Shown here: positions 55,199 to 63,190 of the stretch, one piece after another
Layout: each line of letters opens with the position of its first letter
Numbering within the stretch: position 1 is the stretch's first letter
NCBI GenBank assembly: GCA_965237895.1
Contig: CBDEGR010000002.1
Span: 1,550,001 to 1,614,000, forward strand
Direction of reading: 5' to 3'
Origin: CBDEGR01 sp965237895
Lineage (GTDB): Bacteria; Acidobacteriota; Terriglobia; UBA7540; JAPUME01
Length of the DNA stretch: 64,000 bases
Made by a program: the position numbers and the translations under genes
The notes under the pieces: model-generated
Told to the model about the DNA's origin: nothing
Databases searched by the model: none
What the model saw: only the letters and a program-made list of their open reading frames with translations

Positions 55199-55576
55199 GT
55201 GATTTATGAAGCTATTCCCGTCGGCGTGCTGTCCTGCAATTGCTCCATTCTGGGCGATGAAGAGACCGGCGAAGCCGTCGTCATCGACCCGGGCGACGAC
55301 ATCGAGCAGGTACGGGAAATTTTGGAGCGGCACAAACTCAAAGTGAAATTGCTCATCGCCACACGAAAGCCCAGGGGATCCTCCAACCCTTTCCCTGTCT
55401 CATTTCCGCTGAACCGCGACACTAAGACTGGGGGGAAATCAATCGTTGCAGATGAGTCTGTTCCCTCGCCAGCACCCGTGCCAGCGGAGACATCCGAGCC
55501 TCTTGCTCGCATTATTGTGGAAGAGGAAAATCCACATTCCGATCTCACCCTCATTTACCTCTACACTTGTGGCTGA
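55199..55576 (+). pseudogene. metallo-beta-lactamase-fold hydrolase cut at its metal motif
   Basis: From GTG 55199: IYEAIPVGVLSCNCSILGDEE, TGEAVVIDPGDDIEQVREIL and LKVKLLIAT, all typical of the glyoxalase-II-like N-terminal half. The next residues should be HTHxDH, the metal motif, but at about 55364 the sequence changes to RKPRGSSNPFPVSF and a tail of unknown origin up to 55576. The rest of the enzyme is absent, so it cannot be active. Confidence 0.7.
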
Positions 55577-55668
55577 ATCTACGTAAAAATTGTAGTCGGT
55601 GGAGCAACCCGGGATTCGTATGGAAGCAAGGCTGCAAGAACAAACGTCGCAACGGAGAGGATCAAACT

Positions 55669-56868
55669 ATGGCGAGACCCAGTAGTGTTTTCTGCACGAA
55701 GACATCCTGGCAAGGTCGGGGGGCCTATCTTATGGGGAATGACATGGTTCGTCTGCTCAGCTTGACTGGCGGCGGGCACATTTCAGATTTTCATTTTGAT
55801 GAGTCCACCGGCTTACCTAGCCTGAATCCCCTCTGGGTTCCACCCTGGAAGACCATAGAACCTTATCGCTATCGGCAAGTAGTCCATGCCTCGCGATACG
55901 GTTCCCCCGTTGTCGGAAAACTGCTATCCGGCCTGACTGGCCACAATATTTGCCTTGATTACTTTGGTGAACCTTCAGAAGAAGAAGCTGGCTATGGGCT
56001 TTCACTCCATGGCGAAGCGCCCAGTCAAAAGTGGAAGAAAACCAAGCTGCGCGCGGGCAACAAACAAGTTGCCTTAACGCTGTCCACCACGCTGCCCGCC
56101 GCGGGCCTCAAGTTTAACAGGGAAATTAGACTGCGTGCCGGTGAATCAGTCGCCTATTTCAAGGAAACGGTTATGAACCAGCGACCGGCTGACCACTTGT
56201 TTCACTGGACGCAACACGTCACGTTTGGTCCCCCGTTTGTTTCACATCGGGATAGCATTGTAACTATTTCAGCAACGAAGGGAAAAACATTCCCCCACGG
56301 CTACGAAGGACACGCCTTGCTGGAATCGGCACGCGAGTTTCGGTGGCCCCATGCGCCCACGCCCACAGGAAAAACAGTCGACCTGACACGTCCATTTCCG
56401 CGGCGAGGCTTTGGATTCGTTGCAGGCATCTTGCTGGACCAAGCAAGAGATGTTGTGTTCATCGCGGTTCTGAACACTCGGGTTCGTCTCCTGATTGGTT
56501 ACTGCTTCCGTCGTTGCGATTTCCCGTGGGTAACGGTTTGGCAGGAAAATCGAGCCATGGCCGACCCACCGTGGTTGGGACGATGCCAGGCGATGGGACT
56601 GGAATTTGGCACGACACCCTTCCCCACTGTGCGCCGTGAAGCTCTCGCCATGGGGCCTCTGTTTGGTACACCGACCCTCACACATGTACCCGCCAGGGGG
56701 AGGAAAACTGTCCGATATATAGCTTTTCTCTCGCATGTACCTTTAGGATTTGGCGCCGTAAGCAACATCACACTATCGGAGAAAAAAATCCTTGTCCGCG
56801 GCAGAGGACGGAAAGACCCTCTGTGTATCGCTGCCTCGGGGCTTGCTGAGACGGGTCTGATTACGTGA
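55669..56868 (+). CDS. aldose-epimerase-like (mutarotase-fold) hypothetical protein
   Basis: 399 residues from ATG 55669 (GGAGAGG upstream; the frame is open to 55567). Beta-sandwich features of the galactose mutarotase superfamily: LLSLTGGGHISDFHF near the N terminus (compare the LxxxGGxIxxL strand of GalM), GLSLHGEAPSQKW near 125 with the His of NLHGE/HGGxxG loops, HWTQHVTFGPPF with a second His near 180, and FREIRLRAGESVAYFKETVMN. It has no close family name. It is divergent from the sugar cluster at 47-55 kb, so a role in anomer handling of that substrate is a fair guess. Confidence 0.6.
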   Translation: MARPSSVFCTKTSWQGRGAYLMGNDMVRLLSLTGGGHISDFHFDESTGLPSLNPLWVPPWKTIEPYRYRQVVHASRYGSPVVGKLLSGLTGHNICLDYFGEPSEEEAGYGLSLHGEAPSQKWKKTKLRAGNKQVALTLSTTLPAAGLKFNREIRLRAGESVAYFKETVMNQRPADHLFHWTQHVTFGPPFVSHRDSIVTISATKGKTFPHGYEGHALLESAREFRWPHAPTPTGKTVDLTRPFPRRGFGFVAGILLDQARDVVFIAVLNTRVRLLIGYCFRRCDFPWVTVWQENRAMADPPWLGRCQAMGLEFGTTPFPTVRREALAMGPLFGTPTLTHVPARGRKTVRYIAFLSHVPLGFGAVSNITLSEKKILVRGRGRKDPLCIAASGLAETGLIT

Positions 56869-56885
56869 TTTGCCGACTGTCAGAA

Positions 56886-56934
56886 GAGGGCCGATAGCCT
56901 GAGCTATGCCGGCAGTTTTGGGCTTGAGGCCCTC
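56886..56934. other. structured element downstream of the mutarotase-like gene
   Basis: Outer stem GAGGGCC/GGCCCTC enclosing an inner hairpin ATAGC-CTGA-GCTAT. No T-run follows, so it is not a classic intrinsic terminator. It starts 18 bp after the gene's stop. Confidence 0.4.
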
Positions 56935-57028
56935 GGGATCAGGTGGCAAAAAGGCAACTCAGGAGTTGGAATTCATAACCCACGCATCGTAAGGAGCCGT
57001 TGGAAGTGAGCATCGGTTTTGGAATCCG

Positions 57029-57248
57029 GTGGTGAGACAACACCACAAACACAAACAATACTCGAAACGTGACGGTGGGCACCGTTAAAAAATCAATCGA
57101 GACCAGTTCCTGGATGTGATTATTCCGAAAGGCTTTCCAGGTCTGTGAGGGCGGCTTCCTGTGCTTAGGCACTAAGCGAGAAACGGTGCGTTCCGAGAAT
57201 TTGATTCCCAGCTTGAGCAGTTCCCCATGAATGCGAGGGGCTCCCCAC
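57029..57248 (-). pseudogene. DDE transposase/integrase-core remnant
   Basis: Minus frame without a start: GAPRIHGELLKLGIKFSERTV, PSQTWKAFRNNHIQELVSID (first catalytic Asp) and FRVLFVFVVLSHH, then unrelated sequence. This is the start of an rve-type transposase as in IS3/IS481-like elements. The second Asp and Glu are missing. About 73 codons remain. Confidence 0.7.
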
Positions 57249-57292
57249 CTCCTTTTAGGGAATTATATACTAAAGTCCCAGGAGGGAACGTA

Positions 57293-57402
57293 ATGGATAA
57301 AGCACCCTGTCAGCACTGCGACTGGCAAGGTGGCAAAAAGACTTACGCAAATCAGGTTTGCATGCCACTCAACGGGCGTGTTGTTGGTATAGACAAGTGT
57401 AT
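57293..57402 (+). pseudogene. small Cys-rich protein gene truncated by an IS end
   Basis: An excellent ribosome binding site (AGGAGG, 8 bp before ATG) starts a product with PCQHCDWQGG, YANQVCMPLNGRVVGIDKCI. The spacing of CxxC, Cys and Cys suggests a small metal-binding protein. After 36 codons the sequence becomes the IS end at 57403, so the C-terminal part is lost. Function unknown. Confidence 0.55.
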
Positions 57403-57493
57403 TGACCTGACCCCCTCAAACCGGTCCAGTTCTAATGTTAGAGTTGGACCTGGAATAGGGAGGTCAGGATGGTCAAGAGGAAGCATTCGATCG
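57403..57493 (+). mobile_element. left end of an IS3-family element (91 bp)
   Basis: Identical to 60149-60239, including TGACCTGACCCCCTC at the tip and the first codons of orfA (ATGGTCAAGAGGAAGCAT). It then stops and meets another IS tip at 57494. Confidence 0.8.
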
Positions 57494-57560
57494 TGACCTG
57501 CCCCCTTTAAACCGGTCCAGATTCAGAGTTAGGATTTCGGGCTCGGGGAAGGCACCGTCC
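57494..57560 (+). mobile_element. tip of a related IS3-family element
   Basis: TGACCTGCCCCCTTTAAACC followed by GGTCCAGATTCAGAGTTAGG resembles, but is not the same as, the tip at 57403. It abuts that tip directly, so two elements are nested or a deletion joined two ends. The right boundary is not determined. Confidence 0.5.
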
Positions 57561-57621
57561 GCGCTTTCCCCGTTGCGCTGGGTAGTTGAATTCGCGGACG
57601 CGTGAGTACAGAGACTTGAAC

Positions 57622-58128
57622 ATGACATCGAAGAAGACGCTGTATCTGGCCAATCCCTATGGTTTCTCCCTGCAGCAGCGCGCAGGGCCGTTGGGAGGGA
57701 TTGTAGCGGCTCTGGAGGCGCTGGGAGCCGAAGTCTGGGAGCCGTTCGCGCGCAGCAACCAGATCGACCGCGCCCGACCGGGCTGGGCCTATGAGATCGG
57801 TCAGGCTGATCTGCGAGACGTGCGGCAGGCCGATGGATTGTTCGCCGTGGTCAACGGTTGTCCCCCGGACGAGGGAGTGATGGTGGAACTGGGCATGGCG
57901 ATCGCCTGGGAGAAGCCGGTGTTCCTGTTCCGGGACGATTTTCGCCGCTGCACCGACAGCGAGGTCTATCCACTCAACCTGATGTTGTTTACGGGTCTGC
58001 CGGAGATGGGTTGGGAAGCCTACTGGTACGGTTCGGTTGAGGAGATCGCCGATCCCGGCAAGGCGCTCGTGCGATGGCTGAAGGACGGCGTGGTGCCTGC
58101 ATCGCCACCGCCCAGGGGTCCGGAATAG
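57622..58128 (+). CDS. nucleoside 2-deoxyribosyltransferase
   Basis: 168 residues from ATG 57622. Rossmann-like NDT fold: TLYLANPYGFSLQQR near the N terminus, AALEALGAEVWEPFAR, ADGLFAVVNGCPPDEGVMVELGMAIAWEKPVFLFRDDFR with the nucleophilic Glu in the DEGVMVELG block (about residue 95). It transfers 2-deoxyribose between bases; relatives also act in modified-nucleotide metabolism and some anti-phage systems. The gene is intact but lies between transposon remnants, so it is probably cargo. Confidence 0.8.
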   Translation: MTSKKTLYLANPYGFSLQQRAGPLGGIVAALEALGAEVWEPFARSNQIDRARPGWAYEIGQADLRDVRQADGLFAVVNGCPPDEGVMVELGMAIAWEKPVFLFRDDFRRCTDSEVYPLNLMLFTGLPEMGWEAYWYGSVEEIADPGKALVRWLKDGVVPASPPPRGPE

Positions 58129-58269
58129 AGCCAGGAGCCGGCGTCTGCATCCTGCGGAACGCCTCGACTGGTTCGATCAGTGAACCCTTGCCGTCTTCGT
58201 CCGTGTTGACTACGTCCTAACCCGGCATTTCCGTTTTGGCTGCGCCTCCTGCGCCCTAGGGTTTTCTTG

Positions 58270-58440
58270 GACACTTGATTGCGAGAGAGTTCTCGTTGAG
58301 GGGACGCCGCCGAGCCACGATGTTCTACAGGTCTTCGTCGCTCAGGGTGTCGTGGCGCAGCAGGCCAGGCCCGCCTCGCGTTGCGGAAGGGAAACCAGGG
58401 CCGACCGCTGCCGGCTTGTCAGAACGGTTCTCCGAGCCAT
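58270..58440 (-). pseudogene. N-terminal remnant of a Tn3-family transposase (DUF4158)
   Basis: Minus strand from ATG 58440: MARRTVLTSRQRSALVSLP, then a frame change to LLRHDTLSDEDL, a TAG, and on to NIVARRRPLNEN. These are the first about 50 residues of Tn3-type transposases with a frameshift and a nonsense codon. The rest of the transposase is absent. Confidence 0.7.
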
Positions 58441-58518
58441 GCTCGTTCGCTCGACGTCTGCAAGTGGAGTTGCCCCGATTTGGTGGACACCTAAGAATTT
58501 GGGAGAAAGGAGTCCACA

Positions 58519-58833
58519 ATGGGAAGGAATCAATACTCGTACCCGCCTGAGTATCGGGCACGGATGGTGGAACTGGTCCGGGCCGGGAGGACACAGGAGG
58601 AACTGGGCCGAGAGTTCGAGCCGACAGCGCAGTCGATACGCAGCTGGGTCAATCAGGCGAACCTGGATGAGGGACGGCGAGCAGACGGGTTGACGAGTAC
58701 AGAGCGAGAGGAGCTGCGCCGGCTGCGGCGAGAGAACCGGCAGCTGCAGCTGGAGCGGGAAATCCTGGCAAAAGCAACGGCCTGGTTCGCTCGGGAGACC
58801 GGCTCGGTGCCCGGAAAGTCTTCGAGCTCGTGA
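58519..58833 (+). CDS. IS3-family transposase OrfA
   Basis: 104 residues. Helix-turn-helix with YPPEYRARMVELVRAGRTQEEL and AQSIRSWVNQANLDEG, then a leucine-zipper-like segment (EELRRLRRENRQLQLEREILAKA) used for dimerisation. The C-terminal GKSSSS tail is out of phase with OrfB; the usual ribosomal frameshift would link the two near 58815-58830. Confidence 0.82.
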   Translation: MGRNQYSYPPEYRARMVELVRAGRTQEELGREFEPTAQSIRSWVNQANLDEGRRADGLTSTEREELRRLRRENRQLQLEREILAKATAWFARETGSVPGKSSSS

Positions 58834-59754
58834 GCGAGCACCAGGAGAGCTATCCCATCGTCACGATGTGCCTAGTGCTGGGCGTTTCCCCCAGTGGGTA
58901 CCATGCGTGGCGCCAGCGTCCGCCCTCGGCTCGAGCTGAGGAGGATGCGCAGTTGAGATCCCGGATCGAGAGGATACATGGCTGGAGTCGAGGCACCTAT
59001 GGAGCGCCGAGGATCCGAGCCGAACTGGCGGATGAGGGCCAACGTGTTTCTCGCAAGCCAGTGGCGCGTCTGATGAAAGAGGCGGGAGTGCAAGGAGTGA
59101 GCCGACGCCGGCGAATTCGGACGACGCATCGGGAGCCTGGGTCTCGCCGAGCCCCGGATCGGGTGGATCGCAACGTTACGGCCCACCGGCCGGATCAGCT
59201 CTGGGTAGCCGATATCACCTACATCGAGACCTGGGCGGGGTTTTTGTATCTGGCCGTAGTGGTCGATGGCAACTCACTTGAGGACCGAGTAGGTGATCGA
59301 TGCCCTGAACATGGCGATCTGGCGACGTCGGCCTGAAGGGGTCATTCACCCTTCGGACCAGGGATCGCAGTACACGTCCATCGAATTCGGCAAGCACTGC
59401 CGGAAGGCTGGAGTGAGCCTATCCATGGGCTCCCGGGGCGACTGTTACGACAACGCCTTGTGCGAGAGCTTCTTCGCCACGCTGGAGTGTGAACTCTTGG
59501 AGCGGTCTTCGTTTCGCACTCCCATCGAGGCCCGGATGGCTGTCTTCGACTTCGTGGAGGGTTTCTACAACCCCCACCGTCGGCATTCGTCTCTGGAGAA
59601 CCACTCCCCAGCAAGCTACGAAAGGAGGTACGATCAGGCGTCAGCCGTTGTGGAAACTGACCAGGCCCTGGAAATCGCTGCGCGATTCCCACAGCCTCTT
59701 GGAAGCCGCTACGCGGCTCCCACAGTTCCCGCAACGCCTACTGTGACTAGTTGA
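58830..59754 (+). pseudogene. IS3-family transposase OrfB with internal deletion and nonsense codon
   Basis: Part one (58830-59265) has the HTH_21 block and the first catalytic Asp in DQLWVADITYIETWAGFLYLAVVVD. Part two (59293-59754) has DQGSQYTSIEFG with the second Asp and the DDE Glu in GDCYDNALCESFF. Between them codons for about eleven to thirteen residues (the AFSRRxVGWSM region) are gone; the junction ggtcgatgg fits a deletion between two short repeats. In the restored frame a TAG stands where a Leu codon is expected. Not active. Confidence 0.8.
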
Positions 59755-59791
59755 AAAACTCCAACGAGAAACTGTCCACTGAAACGGGGCA

Positions 59792-59915
59792 AGCCCAGAT
59801 GACGTTGCGGTTCATCGTGACTCGCATCCTGCGAGAGCTTATCGATCTGGCCGAACGTGACGGCGTCGTGGTCGGCCGGGACCAGGTGCCCGTTGGAGAG
59901 GAGGCCCCGGCATGA
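59792..59915 (+). pseudogene. 3' end of a gene coupled to the DUF262 gene
   Basis: An open frame runs from the IS boundary and encodes MTLRFIVTRILRELIDLAER, DGVVVGRDQVPVGEEAPA, ending TGA at 59913-59915 inside ATGA shared with the next start. The 5' part has been replaced by the IS3 element. Family not recognised; it was probably the partner of the DUF262 gene. Confidence 0.5.
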
Positions 59916-60148
59916 CGACCGCAGAGGCTCAGGCCAAGACCATCGACGGACGTGCCCGCACCGTCCGCGAACTGCTCGACAAGGCCAAATACGCCATCTG
60001 ACTTCTACCAGCGTGAGTACGCCTGGCAGGAGCGGCAGGTCCGCGAGCTGATCGATGATCTGACGGGGAAGTTCCTGGACTCGTACGAGTCCGGCCACTC
60101 GCGCCACGAGGTCGAGGGATACGGCCACTATTTCCTCGGTTCCATTGT
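59912..60148 (+). pseudogene. DUF262 (GmrSD-type restriction) protein, 5' fragment
   Basis: From ATG 59912: AQAKTIDGRARTVRELLDKA and KYAI, then TGA. A one-base insertion (T at 59999) causes this; the next frame goes on FYQREYAWQERQVRELIDDL and GYGHYFLGSIV. YQREYxW is the ParB-like nuclease signature of DUF262, the GmrS-type domain of modification-dependent restriction systems. The gene is cut at 60149 by an IS3 end. So a type IV-like restriction locus was inactivated twice. Confidence 0.75.
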
Positions 60149-60738
60149 TGACCTGACCCCCTCAAACCGGTCCAGTTCTAATGTTAGAGTTGGACCTGGA
60201 ATAGGGAGGTCAGGATGGTCAAGAGGAAGCATTCGATCGAACAGATTATCGGTAAACTTCGAGAGACCGAAGTGGAACTTGCCCAGGGTCGCAGCGTAGC
60301 CGAGGTGTGCCGGTCGTTGGGGGTGACCGAGCAGACCTATTACCGCTGGCGAAAGGAGTAGGGCGGTCTAAAGATGGATCAGGCCAAGCGGTTGAAGGTC
60401 CTCGAGCAGGAGAACACTCGCTTGAGGAGGGCGGTTGCAGACCTGACCTTGGACAAGCAGATTCTGCAGGAGGTCACAAGGGGAAACGGCTAAGCCCGGC
60501 GCGTCGCCGGCAGTGGGCGGCGCATGTCTGTAAGGCGTTGGGTGTCTCGGAACGCCGGGCTTGTCGAGTGCTCAGCCAACCCCGGTCCACCCAGCGCCAT
60601 CGATGCATCGCTGCTCCCGACGAGGATGCCCTGACGAGGGCCATCGTCACCCTGGCCGGTCGGTTTGGTCGCTATGGCTATCGTCAGGGCATCAATGCTA
60701 AACTTGCCCCATCAGCATCGGTGCCAACTGTCTCTTAG
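60149..60738 (+). mobile_element. IS3-family element, 5' part only
   Basis: Begins with the same 91 bp as 57403-57493. OrfA (60215-60493): KRKHSIEQIIGKLRETEVE, SVAEVCRSLGVTEQTYYRWR, an in-frame TAG at 60359-60361 where the family has Tyr, then LEQENTRLRRAVADLTLDKQ. OrfB begins about 60472 with LSPARRRQWAAHVCKALG and SERRACRVLSQPRSTQRH but is lost after FGRYGYR (about 60690). The right end of the element is missing. Confidence 0.8.
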
Positions 60739-60876
60739 CCGAGGACTCAAAATGTCTCACTTTCGCTGAAGACGTACAGGAGAGCTAGCTAAATCCAGGG
60801 CAACACAGGCACCTGCTAAAGGTACTTTCTGGCACATACAGTCTAAAAGAATGATATTTAACCGTGAGGGAAAAAG

Positions 60877-62178
60877 ATGAAGAGAACGGCCGTGTTCTTA
60901 CTGATCCTGATACTTGCCAAAACGGATCCATTGGCTCAGGAGACTGGCACCAGGCCTTTAAGCAACCCAGGTGACTACAAATCTGACAGTCACTTCCATT
61001 TACTTGATTTCCTGCAAAACGGAGAGTTTCTGAATACGGATGGCAAATTTCCGGGTACAGAATGGGGTCTGGCCGAGAGCGGGCGTTATTCGACGCTTCC
61101 CTTTGGAGAGAGAGGGAGAAGAATTGAAGCATTGCTTCGGGGAATGGAAGCGGCGAGAGTCGAGCACATCATGGTGTCAGGTATGCCGTTCATCAAGAAG
61201 TGGTCGGAGAATGAACCGTTCATGAGACCCAAGTATTACCTCGATAGCAGTTCAAGAGTAAAGCGTGCGCGCGATACCGACATCGCTGTTGCCTCCGCCC
61301 TTCTCGACTATCAGAGAAAATATGCGAACGACCCTACCCGGCTGGCGGAACTTCGAAAGATACACCCGTTCATCACGGGTTTTGATGGGACTGATCTTGG
61401 GGCGGTTGATCTCATCGTGAAACGGATCAAGGAGTTCCCTGGAATCTGGCAAGGGATAGGCGAGGTGATGTCGCGCCATGATGATCTCACGAACCTGACG
61501 ACCGGAGAAAGACCCCGTGCCGACCACCCGGCACTTGTGCGTGTCTGCCAGTTTGCCGGGAAACATTTTCTTCCGGTAAGCATTCATCACAACATCGCCC
61601 CGATCTCTAGAAATCCGAGTGAAATTAAGGCACCACTCTATCTGGACGAGCTGGTCGACCTGTTTCGTCACTGTCGTTGGCAGGAGGATGACGGGAATTA
61701 CACGACTCGGTTTATCTGGTGCCATGCGGGCATCAGCAGACGAGTCCAGATCGAAAATCTCCCATTCTGGCTAGAAGAGGTTCTCAAAGATTCGGGACAT
61801 CAAGTCTACATCGATCTTTCGTGGGTTGTCTTGGACGATTACATATACAAGGACCTGGATCGGTGGGTCCAATTGATAAAGCAGTACCCAGAGCGATTCA
61901 TGATTGGATCGGATGCGGTCGGTGGTGCCAGTAAGCTCAAACAAGAGTTCGACCGCTTTGACCTGCTGTTGTCAAAGTTGCCCTCGGATATCAAAGTCAA
62001 GGTTGCTCATGACAACTTCGCCGATCTGATGCAAGAAATGGCGGTGATGAGGGCGAAGGCAGGACTGGGAGAAGAGGGGATCGTACTGGATTACAAATAT
62101 GAGTTCTCGGAGTATGCCAATACTGGACGATTGTCCAAATCGGAGTCTTTTACCCATACCAGAGAGAAACCGGAATAG
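60877..62178 (+). CDS. secreted amidohydrolase-family protein
   Basis: 433 residues. ATG 60877 has GAGGGAAAAAG upstream and opens a signal peptide (residues 1-20, cleavage near PLAQE). TIM-barrel metal-dependent hydrolase features: SDSHFHLLDFL (HxH) near residue 37, a TGFDGTDLGAVDLIVKRI strand-helix pair, LPVSIHHN near 232, FIWCHAGISRR near 285 and FMIGSDAVGG near 345 with the catalytic-type Asp. It is in the amidohydrolase-2/TatD-like range; the reaction (decarboxylase, lactonase or hydrolase) cannot be told. It stands alone downstream of the transposon region. Confidence 0.78.
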   Translation: MKRTAVFLLILILAKTDPLAQETGTRPLSNPGDYKSDSHFHLLDFLQNGEFLNTDGKFPGTEWGLAESGRYSTLPFGERGRRIEALLRGMEAARVEHIMVSGMPFIKKWSENEPFMRPKYYLDSSSRVKRARDTDIAVASALLDYQRKYANDPTRLAELRKIHPFITGFDGTDLGAVDLIVKRIKEFPGIWQGIGEVMSRHDDLTNLTTGERPRADHPALVRVCQFAGKHFLPVSIHHNIAPISRNPSEIKAPLYLDELVDLFRHCRWQEDDGNYTTRFIWCHAGISRRVQIENLPFWLEEVLKDSGHQVYIDLSWVVLDDYIYKDLDRWVQLIKQYPERFMIGSDAVGGASKLKQEFDRFDLLLSKLPSDIKVKVAHDNFADLMQEMAVMRAKAGLGEEGIVLDYKYEFSEYANTGRLSKSESFTHTREKPE

Positions 62179-62249
62179 ACCTGATTAAGATCCATTCCCC
62201 GATAGAGATAGGCTGGGGCAGGTTTGGTATTTCATGAGACTATGCGCTT

Positions 62250-62914
62250 CTATGTGGAGGGCATCGACCTTGACCACCGCCGGATCGCCCCCAAGACGAG
62301 AAAGCCATCGTTGGTTGCAAGCTTATCCCGATCCATCCGGGCGACTGCGAAACCGTTGTCGCCGGCGATGCTGAGCCACATGTACGCAAGCACGAAATCC
62401 TTGCGGACCCCACGCCCCTCGGCGTACATGACCCCGAGTTTGAACTGCGCAGCAACGTCGCCCTGCTGGGCAGCTTGACGGACCGCGTCAAGATTCTCCT
62501 GTGCCAGGAATACCGCGCCGGCGAGGGCGCCCAACACGATCACCAGCGGGACCCTCTGGTGATCGGGCAGCGCCCGAAAAGACGCCTCAAGCCGTGCGTG
62601 TTCGTCGCCGCACGTGCTTTCTGCGGGAATAGTGTCCGCGCAAACGTTATTTCTCCATCGTTGGTGTCGATCTCGCTGAACAGCCGCCAGCGTCCCCGGA
62701 AACAGGTCAGGTGGTTGAGCCAGAGATTCGCCGATCACCGTTGTCAGCCATCCACCGATGGCCGGGTTGTTCCCGATCGTGTCGAACCGTTCGAACGCTC
62801 TCAAGAACACCGTTTGGGCAACTCCTCCGCGTTGGACCGGCTGCCCAACAGGCGGAGCGCGGTGGCGAAGACACGATCCTGGTACTTCCGGACAAACGCC
62901 TCAAACTGGGAGAC
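62250..62914 (-). pseudogene. ECF sigma factor fragment joined to a Sel1-repeat protein
   Basis: From ATG 62914: VSQFEAFVRKYQDRVFATAL then RLLGSRSNAEEL, sigma region 2. One base is missing near 62835, and the next frame goes on FLRAFERFDTIGNNPAIGGW and LEASFRALPDHQRVPLVIV. Here region 4 is replaced in frame by a signal-peptide-like LGALAGAVFLAQENLDAVR and a Sel1 repeat, AAQFKLGVMYAEGRGVRKDFV. So a sigma-70 gene and a Sel1 gene have been fused by deletion, with a frameshift in the first part. Region 4 helix-turn-helix is absent, so sigma function is unlikely. Confidence 0.7.
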
Positions 62915-63128
62915 ATCGGTCATAGTTCGCAGGTCGTCTGCTCGATGTCATCACTCTATTTAACCCATGGAGGGTGAGAAAAGTTTCAGGAAGATACGGA
63001 AGTCGTGGGTCCAACCAAGTAAAGCGATCTCCGGCCGCAGATGCAGCTGTGGTGAGGAGTATGTCGCCTAGACTCCAGGGCAATAGCAACAATCGGCGAT
63101 CAGGAGATGTCGCTGGCGAATTACTAAT

Positions 63129-63149
63129 AAGGCCCTCAAAGAGGGCCTT
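63129..63149 (-). terminator. strong hairpin downstream of the Cys-rich gene
   Basis: AAGGCCCTC and GAGGGCCTT form a perfect nine-pair stem with a three-base loop. It lies 42 bp past the stop of the minus-strand gene at 63191, and on that strand is followed by the T-rich TTATTAGTAATT. Confidence 0.6.
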
Positions 63150-63190
63150 CTGGAGAAACGGAAGCGCATCCTTGATCAGCCGGATGGCTG

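Larger units (their letters stand above)
58471..59791 (+). mobile_element. IS3-family insertion sequence, inactivated
   Basis: 1321 bp bounded by imperfect inverted repeats: TGCCCCGATTTGGTGGACAC at the left and, reversed, TGCCCCGTTTCAGTGGACAG at the right, with the TG...CA ends of the family. Contains orfA and a broken orfB. No 3-bp target duplication is seen (agt at left, agc at right). It interrupts the region between the Tn3 remnant and a restriction-type gene. Confidence 0.8.
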
